Shown: positions 1-4,371 of the stretch, piece after piece
How positions within the stretch are numbered: the stretch's first letter is position 1
Layout of the letters: every line of letters starts with the position of its first letter
Assembly: GCA_964582545.1 (NCBI GenBank)
Contig: CAZOSB010000061.1
Span: 1-6,062 of the forward strand
Direction: 5' to 3'
Source: JAVVUJ01 sp964582545
Lineage (GTDB): Bacteria; Bacillota; Clostridia; Peptostreptococcales; Anaerovoracaceae
Length of the DNA stretch: 6,062 nt
Translations under genes and position numbers: made by a program
Notes under the pieces: generated by a model
Seen by the model: only the letters and a program-made list of their open reading frames with translations
What the model was told of the DNA's origin: nothing
Database searches by the model: none

Positions 1-63
1 CCCACAGCCGATCATAGCCACGGACAAGGCTACAACCAAAAATAATACAAATAATTTTTTCAT
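1..63 (-). CDS. Lipoprotein, N-terminal fragment only
   Basis: Only the first 21 codons are inside the window. They read as a classic bacterial lipoprotein signal peptide: a start Met followed by two Lys, a hydrophobic core rich in Leu, Val and Phe (residues 4-16), then M-I-G-C, with the lipid-modified Cys at residue 20 and Gly after it. The protein should be exported, cleaved before Cys20 and anchored to the outer face of the membrane. A strong Shine-Dalgarno (AGGAGG, within 67-76) fixes the start. The mature part is missing, so the function is unknown. Substrate-binding proteins of transporters commonly begin this way, but that is only a guess. It lies 103 bases downstream of the YfcC-type carrier in the same orientation and has its own likely promoter, so it need not be in the same transcript. 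Confidence 0.8.
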   Translation of the reverse strand, partial: MKKLFVLFLVVALSVAMIGCG

Positions 64-66
64 TTC

Positions 67-76
67 CTCCTCCTTT
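67..76 (-). promoter_or_regulatory. Ribosome binding site of the lipoprotein gene
   Basis: The minus strand reads GGAGGAGGAA immediately before the ATG at 63. The overlapping AGGAGG cores give a strong Shine-Dalgarno and decide the start of the partial lipoprotein. Confidence 0.75.
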
Positions 77-110
77 TTCTACTTAATCTTTTATATTAAC
101 GATGTTTCCC

Positions 111-139
111 ATTATAGAAAACAATCATTAAAATATTAA
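111..139 (-). promoter_or_regulatory. Probable sigma-70 promoter of the lipoprotein gene
   Basis: On the minus strand TTAATA (139-134) is separated by 17 bases from a perfect TATAAT (116-111). The -35 matches the consensus at four of six positions. Transcription would start near 104, giving a leader of about 40 bases that ends in the strong AGGAGG site. The region is AT-rich, so a chance match is possible, but the perfect -10 and ideal spacing support it. Confidence 0.5.
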
Positions 140-166
140 GGCAGAAATAACGGATATTTATTGCTT

Positions 167-1696
167 CTAATTATACCCTGTAGCCACAGCAAAAACCATA
201 ACCAGAGTTCCAAAGGAAAACAGAACTAACTGCATTTTCCATTGGTAGGTCACCCATTTTGCAAAATCAATTTTTACCATACCCAAGTACGCCATAAGCA
301 AAGCAGATGTAGGATTGATCATGTTGCAGAAACCATCTCCCATTTGATAGGCCAAACAAGCTGCCTGTCTGCTCACTCCTAAAATATCCGCCAAAGGTGC
401 CATAATTGGCATGGATATAGCTGCCTGAGCCGGTCCGGAGCAAACTAAAAATGTAAAGATAGATTGGAATACATACATGCCCCAAGCTGCCAAAAAGCTT
501 GGTATTCCGGCTAAGGTGCTGCCCCCAAAATGTAAAATAGTATTGAGAACGCTAGGTACGGAATTGTCTACGCCTCCTAAAATCAAGGTAATTCCTTTTG
601 CTAAGGCTAAGATCATTACCACGGGAACCAGATCAGCCACACCCTGCTTAAAGGAAATAGCAATATCGTTAATTCTCATATTTTCCAATTTAAAGATTAC
701 TCCCGCAATACCGCAGGCAATTCCCATCCCAAAGAATTGAGAAGAGATTTGAGGAATATACCATCCGTTAGCGATGATTCCCCAGAAAATCCAAATGAAG
801 AAGATTAGGAAAATTACCATTACGATTCCGTGTCCTGTGGTGAATTTTGATTTTTCCATTTCCTCTGTAGAAATTTCTTGACCTTTTCTAAAATATTTTT
901 CATCGTTTTCATAAGTCATGGCCAGTTCCGGATGAGCTTTATATTTTTTCACACGCATCAGAATATAAATAAATAATCCTACCTCTATAATGACGAACAC
1001 TGCAATTCTCAAAGCAGCTCCAGACATCAGTGGAACCCCTGCAATGCCTTGTGCAATCAAGAGAGTAAAGGGGTTCATCCAGGACGTGGCAAAACCGATC
1101 ATCATGGAACAGTAGACGGTAATCATAACCGTAATTCCATCATACCCCAAACGAATCATCAGAGGCATGAGAATCATAGCAAAGGGAATCAGTTCTTCTC
1201 CTAATCCCAGTACCGCTCCACCCAGAGAGAAAATCAGCATGGCGGCAGGAATGATTAAAATATCCTTACCGTTCATCTTTTTTAGCACACTCCAAATTCC
1301 AGCATCTATTGCGCCGGTTCGAATGATAATAGCAAATGCGCCTCCAATAATTAAAATAAAGGCAATCATACCGGCGGTTCCATCAAGGCCACCGTTTACA
1401 AATCCATTATGCATAGTATTTAAAATACCGGTATCCTCGGTTACATAATAATCTGTAAACCACTTTCCTTTTAAGTAGGTTGGTACCCCATTTTCATCTA
1501 AAAGATATTGAAAACTTTCAGGATCCACCAAAGTTCTGACCTTTTCCTGACCTCGTTCTGTATAAGTTTCTTCATTGACGGTAAAATACCCGGCAGGAAC
1601 GATATAAGTTACTAAAAATGCCGCAATAATCAAAACAAATAATACTATGTAAGCATCGGGAGCATCAAACCGTTTTCTTTTTTTAAGTTCTTCCAT
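167..1696 (-). CDS. YfcC/DcuC-family membrane transporter
   Basis: A complete 509-residue integral membrane carrier with about 11-13 hydrophobic segments, for example near residues 17-36, 108-126, 145-164, 187-205, 229-248, 290-309, 352-374, 398-418 and 485-505. A hydrophilic loop (about 40-95) follows the first helix and a charged loop (about 250-288) divides the protein in two. Family hallmarks are the opening helix ending in I-V-P-A-G (32-36), G-E-E-L-I-P-F (166-172), the S-W-M-N-P-F segment (205-210), and the C-terminal S-G-P-A-Q-A (420-425), G-D-G-F-C-N (453-458) and N-P-T-S (461-464) blocks. Members are annotated as C4-dicarboxylate, short-chain fatty acid or basic amino acid carriers. 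The substrate cannot be read from sequence. The length is normal and the Shine-Dalgarno AAGGAGGT is four bases before the ATG. It lies 69 bases after the ABC-2-like gene with no clear terminator between, so co-transcription is likely. Import of the amidohydrolase substrate, or export of its product, is an inference from position. Confidence 0.88.
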   Translation of the reverse strand: MEELKKRKRFDAPDAYIVLFVLIIAAFLVTYIVPAGYFTVNEETYTERGQEKVRTLVDPESFQYLLDENGVPTYLKGKWFTDYYVTEDTGILNTMHNGFVNGGLDGTAGMIAFILIIGGAFAIIIRTGAIDAGIWSVLKKMNGKDILIIPAAMLIFSLGGAVLGLGEELIPFAMILMPLMIRLGYDGITVMITVYCSMMIGFATSWMNPFTLLIAQGIAGVPLMSGAALRIAVFVIIEVGLFIYILMRVKKYKAHPELAMTYENDEKYFRKGQEISTEEMEKSKFTTGHGIVMVIFLIFFIWIFWGIIANGWYIPQISSQFFGMGIACGIAGVIFKLENMRINDIAISFKQGVADLVPVVMILALAKGITLILGGVDNSVPSVLNTILHFGGSTLAGIPSFLAAWGMYVFQSIFTFLVCSGPAQAAISMPIMAPLADILGVSRQAACLAYQMGDGFCNMINPTSALLMAYLGMVKIDFAKWVTYQWKMQLVLFSFGTLVMVFAVATGYN

Positions 1697-1700
1697 TATT

Positions 1701-1708
1701 ACCTCCTT
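1701..1708 (-). promoter_or_regulatory. Ribosome binding site of the YfcC-type carrier
   Basis: The minus strand reads AAGGAGGT four bases upstream of the ATG at 1696. It is a near-perfect complement of the 16S rRNA tail and fixes the start of the carrier. Confidence 0.75.
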
Positions 1709-1765
1709 ATTTTTAAAATAGATAATTGCATAAATAAATTACATATGTTGTTAAATCAACTAAGT

Positions 1766-2543
1766 CTATCCCCTCCCTTCAATGGATAATTGAAAAACGT
1801 TCTTATCTAACATCGCTTTGATAAAGTAAATTTTTATCACCACCGATACCAACATTAGCAGTACCTCAATACCAAATAGTATGGTTAATGAACTTGTAAA
1901 GCTCATGGATAAAATATTTTCGATACCTCCCGAAGAAGAAACGATCCAGCGTTTAAGAAATAATAATATCTCTTTTTCTGCAAATGTGATGAAAATGATA
2001 AAGAAGATTCCTGCTAAAGTCTTATACGTTTGGAAAGACTTTAGATGTGATAATGTACAGCCCAAGTATACCGTTACCAAAAAAGTCAAACCCTGAAAGT
2101 AGAGAATCAGAAAAGAAACCACACCGGATAACCCCTCTCCAAAATACTCCCTAAGGACATTTAAAGGATTTTCCAAAGCTCCTGAGCCAAAAGGATCTAC
2201 CAAAAATCCCTCCCCAATAGAAAGATTTGCCTTTATACCCAATACCATCATCAAAAATAACAATAGGAGCCACCCTGAAGAAATGATCACTTTAGATAGT
2301 GTTAAATGGAGTTTAGGAAACCCCTTAACCGACTCCATATACTCTGGACTTTTAAAGATCAATTGGTGATAAAATTTAAATGCTCCAATGCTAAAAAATA
2401 TCAAGGATAACATAAATACAACAGAAATAACAAGTGAGCACAAAGACTGAACCTGCGCATTTCTTACTATCAATTGTAACAATAAAGTAGGAATGACTAA
2501 AAGCATGATGATTGTAGATTTGCGAAAAAAACCCATGGCAATC
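1766..2543 (-). CDS. ABC-2 permease-like membrane protein, 5' end lost in the gap
   Basis: The open frame reaches the gap; 256 residues follow the first visible Met (2536). Six hydrophobic segments are seen, near residues 7-23, 31-52, 80-102, 136-159, 172-194 and 216-240 counted from that Met. The pattern F-Y-H-Q-L-I-F-K-S-P-E-Y after helix 2, then L-T-L-S-K-V leading into helix 3, and Y-L-G-C-T-L-S-H-L before helix 5, resembles clostridial ABC-2-type permeases, where F-Y-K-x-L-F-x-D-E-G-Y and L-x-x-S-K-L occupy these places. The match is from memory and divergent, so the family call is moderate. ATG 2536 is probably not the start: the seven bases visible before it contain no Shine-Dalgarno, the frame continues upstream as Ile-Ala, and the family usually has a short charged stretch before this point. 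No ABC ATPase is visible; one could lie in the gap. The gene ends 69 bases before the YfcC-type carrier. Confidence 0.6.
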
Positions 2544-2643
2544 NNNNNNNNNNNNNNNNNNNNNNNNNNNNNNNNNNNNNNNNNNNNNNNNNNNNNNNNN
2601 NNNNNNNNNNNNNNNNNNNNNNNNNNNNNNNNNNNNNNNNNNN
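2544..2643. other. Assembly gap of exactly 100 N
   Basis: One hundred consecutive N separate the visible part of the amidohydrolase from the membrane protein. Exactly 100 is the customary placeholder for a gap of unknown length, so the true distance is not known. Both flanking minus-strand genes are open into it. The amidohydrolase still lacks its C-terminal part (perhaps 40-70 residues for this family), so the real missing sequence is probably longer than 100 bases and could hold whole genes. Confidence 0.95.
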
Positions 2644-4145
2644 TCCGTAAGAGACACCCGTTCCTCTTTATTTAATAAGAACCTTGGATCGTCCTTATCA
2701 GCGATGGGATCCAGATCAAAAGCTTTTGCATTGTAGAGATTTCTGGTAACTCCTGCGGCTACGGCATGAAAGGGATTTGGCTCAGGTGTCACGGGATAGT
2801 CCGAGGAAGAAACGATGGTCACACCCTCTCTGACCAATGATCCCAAGGGATATTCCAGTTCTGCCCGGTCTCCCAAAAGCACCTTTTCAATTGGAAAATA
2901 CATCACAGGAGACTTAAAATGCCAATAAACCTGTACATTAGCGATGACATTCATCCTTGCCATTCTCTTCATATCCTGAGTAGATACCAACTGCAGATGA
3001 GTTAACGTATTGCGATAGTCCCCGGGTCTTAGCTCAGACAAAGCAGCTTCTAAGCAGTCTAATGCATCGTGAGTGGCACCATCCCCTATGGAGTGGCAAT
3101 GAATTTGAAATCCAGCTTCCATCACTCTTTTAAATGCATACTTTAACTTTTCCTTATCCCAGAACAAGTTCCCCTGAAAATCCTTACCTTTTTCTCCCGG
3201 ATCGCTATAAGGCTCAAGCAAGTATCCATCGAGACCTTCCACCACTCCATCTAAGAAAAATTTGGCTGTAGTAAGTTTTATTTGATCGGAATCATAGGTT
3301 TCTTTCGTCTGTAACATGAGTTTAATCTGATCGTCAATGTCACCCAGTGGATCCATATCTCTGGCCCCATGAACCCAAAGCTTCAGTTCCCCTCTTTCTT
3401 CCAATACTTTAAAAGCATGGAAAAGTGTGGTGCGTGGTTCCACCGTTCCCGGTGGTCTTAAAGCAAATACGCCTGTATAACCATTCTTATGTAAGACCCG
3501 TTGAAATTCCTTCATGGCTTGATAGTTTTCTTCTTCCGTAAAATCTTGATAAGGAACAAAGATTCTAGCTTCATTTCTTAATATTCCCCAGAGTTCACCG
3601 GTTTTAGGATCCAATTGAATCTCTCCTCCCGGAGGACATTCCCGATCCTTCGTAATATTGTATTTTTCAAAACCTATAGAATTCATCCAAATACAATTGC
3701 CTCCAAAATCAGAAATAATGATGGGCTTATCCTTGCAAATCTCGTCCAAATACTCTTTTTTGGGTCCTATCACGCTTTCAATTCCATCGAAAAAGCTGCA
3801 ATTAAATCCTCTGCCATAATAAATTTCCTTCTGAGGATTATTTTTCACAAAGTTTTCGATCTCTTTTAAGGTTTCCTCCTTTGAAAGGGCATTGTACAAG
3901 TTAACGTTAAACAGGATATCATAAGCTAAACCGGGTGCATGGGTGTGAGCTTCAGACATTCCCGGAATGACGACCTTGCCTTCCAAGTCGATAACTTCCG
4001 TGTTTGGTCCGCAATACTTAAGACCCTCACTTTCCTCCCCTAAAAAGATAATATTGTTTTTAGAAATAGCCATAGATTCATAGGAATGATTTTCTAAATC
4101 AAAAGAATAGATATTGCAATTTTTAAAATATTTGTCTGCTACCAT
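2644..4145 (-). CDS. YtcJ-type metal-dependent amidohydrolase, 3' end lost in the gap
   Basis: Five hundred codons are visible before the gap; full-length relatives are about 530-560 residues. It belongs to the amidohydrolase superfamily branch Amidohydro_3 (YtcJ, N-substituted formamide deformylase). The N-terminal beta-sandwich (about 1-60) leads into the first metal motif H-T-H (67-69) in G-M-S-E-A-H-T-H. Further on are K-F-F-L-D-G (295-300) with candidate metal-bridging Lys295, H-C-H-S-I-G-D-G (349-356) with the conserved His residues, T-H-L-Q (382-385), and S-S-D-Y-P-V (447-452) with the catalytic, metal-binding Asp449. All expected metal ligands are present, so the enzyme should be an active cytoplasmic hydrolase of C-N bonds; the substrate is unknown. 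No signal peptide is seen. The ATG at 4145 follows AGAGGT at a spacing of six bases. The gene is first behind a sigma-54 promoter and divergent from a sigma-54 activator, which points to inducible catabolism. Residues read after the gap in this frame do not belong to the enzyme. Confidence 0.87.
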
Positions 4146-4151
4146 AGAGAT

Positions 4152-4157
4152 ACCTCT
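4152..4157 (-). promoter_or_regulatory. Ribosome binding site of the amidohydrolase
   Basis: The minus strand reads AGAGGT six bases before the ATG at 4145, supporting this as the start codon. It is weaker than the AAGGAGGT of the downstream carrier. Confidence 0.6.
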
Positions 4158-4175
4158 TTTCTTATTCCTGCTCTC

Positions 4176-4190
4176 GCAAAATTGTTTTGC
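4176..4190 (-). repeat. Inverted repeat at the 5' end of the amidohydrolase leader
   Basis: A perfect 6 bp inverted repeat, GCAAAA-TTG-TTTTGC as read on the plus strand, with a 3-base loop. The predicted sigma-54 start (about 4189) falls at its edge, so the transcript would begin with this small hairpin. It could stabilise the 5' end or be an operator. It is AU-rich and short, so it may have no function. Confidence 0.4.
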
Positions 4191-4199
4191 ATTATTTAT

Positions 4200-4215
4200 A
4201 GCAAGATTTGTACCA
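4200..4215 (-). promoter_or_regulatory. Sigma-54 (-24/-12) promoter of the amidohydrolase operon
   Basis: The minus strand reads TGGTAC-AAATC-TTGCT. This fits the sigma-54 consensus TGGCAC-N5-TTGCW with the exact spacing, the invariant GG and GC, and one C-to-T change in the -24 element; a T precedes the TGG as in the extended consensus. Transcription would start near 4189, leaving a leader of about 44 bases before the ATG at 4145. The promoter faces the amidohydrolase and lies beside a gene for a sigma-54 activator, which greatly raises its credibility. It should be silent without the activator and ATP hydrolysis. Confidence 0.78.
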
Positions 4216-4217
4216 AT

Positions 4218-4231
4218 TCTGACTAATCAGA
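4218..4231. repeat. Inverted repeat just upstream of the -24 element
   Basis: TCTGA-CTAA-TCAGA is a 5 bp inverted repeat with a 4-base spacer at about -29 to -42 of the sigma-54 promoter. Its right half, in the form AATCAGA (4225-4231), recurs inverted as TCTGATT at 4260-4266, with a centre-to-centre distance of 35 bp. It could be a binding site for a regulator, but the short arms make chance possible. Confidence 0.35.
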
Positions 4232-4290
4232 CAATTAATATTTAAAAACACTATATTCATCTGATTGAAATAAATTATGATAATTTTACG

Positions 4291-4319
4291 TTGACGGATA
4301 TTTTTCAAGCTGTTATGAT
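4291..4319 (+). promoter_or_regulatory. Sigma-70 promoter of the sigma-54 activator gene
   Basis: TTGACG (4291-4296), 17 bases, then TATGAT (4314-4319). Each hexamer matches the housekeeping consensus at five of six positions with ideal spacing. Transcription would begin near 4326, 46 bases before the ATG at 4372. It is the best sigma-70 match in the intergenic region and is oriented correctly for the activator. Confidence 0.7.
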
Positions 4320-4334
4320 ATTTTTAAATATCAT
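4315..4334. repeat. 9+9 bp palindrome over the activator's -10 box; candidate activator site
   Basis: ATGATATTT (4315-4323), two bases, then its exact reverse complement AAATATCAT (4326-4334). It covers the -10 box and start point of the activator's sigma-70 promoter, and its centre is about 135 bp upstream of the predicted sigma-54 start. That is a usual distance for an upstream activator sequence. One site could therefore both repress the activator gene and activate the operon. The AT-rich background weakens the statistics; the assignment is inferred from position and symmetry. Confidence 0.5.
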
Positions 4335-4345
4335 GATAATTCATG
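4332..4345. repeat. Second small palindrome, CATGA-TAAT-TCATG
   Basis: A 5 bp inverted repeat with a 4-base spacer that overlaps the end of the 4315-4334 palindrome. It shares the ATGATA core that also occurs at 4277-4282 and 4315-4320. It lies in the leader of the activator transcript and about 150 bp upstream of the sigma-54 start, so it may be part of a cluster of activator sites. Confidence 0.35.
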
Positions 4346-4360
4346 TAATCTGAAACTCGG

Positions 4361-4367
4361 AAAGGTG
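4361..4367 (+). promoter_or_regulatory. Ribosome binding site of the sigma-54 activator
   Basis: AAAGGTG lies four bases before the ATG at 4372 and pairs partly with the 16S rRNA tail. It is weaker than those of the transporter and lipoprotein genes, consistent with low production of a regulator. An in-frame TGA at 4351-4353 rules out any start further upstream than that codon. Confidence 0.55.
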
Positions 4368-4371
4368 TTCC

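Noticed and set aside
64..166. A terminator after the transporter gene.
   Set aside because: Only weak AT-rich pairings are present, with no GC-rich stem and T run. The lipoprotein gene seems to have its own promoter, but read-through cannot be excluded.
267..485. Minus-strand open frame of 72 codons.
   Set aside because: It overlaps the transporter gene in another frame and has no separate support.
477..740. Plus-strand open frame of 87 codons.
   Set aside because: It lies antisense within the transporter gene, whose protein is clearly conserved. Its translation is Lys/Ile/Pro-rich with no recognisable features.
1167..1448. Plus-strand open frame of 93 codons.
   Set aside because: Antisense to the transporter; the composition is that of a shadow frame of membrane helices, and no ribosome binding site was recognised.
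1747..1760. Short inverted repeat GTTG-N6-CAAC between the membrane protein and the transporter, considered as a terminator.
   Set aside because: Only four paired bases with no following T run on the minus strand, so no terminator is supported.
1697..1765. A separate promoter for the YfcC-type carrier.
   Set aside because: The best -35/-10 pair (TTGATT-N17-TATTTA) has a poor -10, and there is no sigma-54 motif. Co-transcription with the upstream gene is simpler.
1881..2096. Plus-strand open frame of 71 codons.
   Set aside because: Antisense to the ABC-2-like gene, with no protein features that stand out.
2534..2536. ATG at 2536 as the true start of the membrane protein.
   Set aside because: No Shine-Dalgarno is seen in the seven visible bases before it, the frame stays open into the gap, and family resemblance suggests a short missing N-terminal stretch.
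3615..3869. Plus-strand open frame of 84 codons.
   Set aside because: Antisense to the amidohydrolase, whose motifs are intact through this stretch.
2391..4145. A continuous 584-residue protein running through the gap on the minus strand.
   Set aside because: The N run has unknown length, so reading frame cannot be carried across it. The residues after the gap are an out-of-frame reading of the membrane protein.
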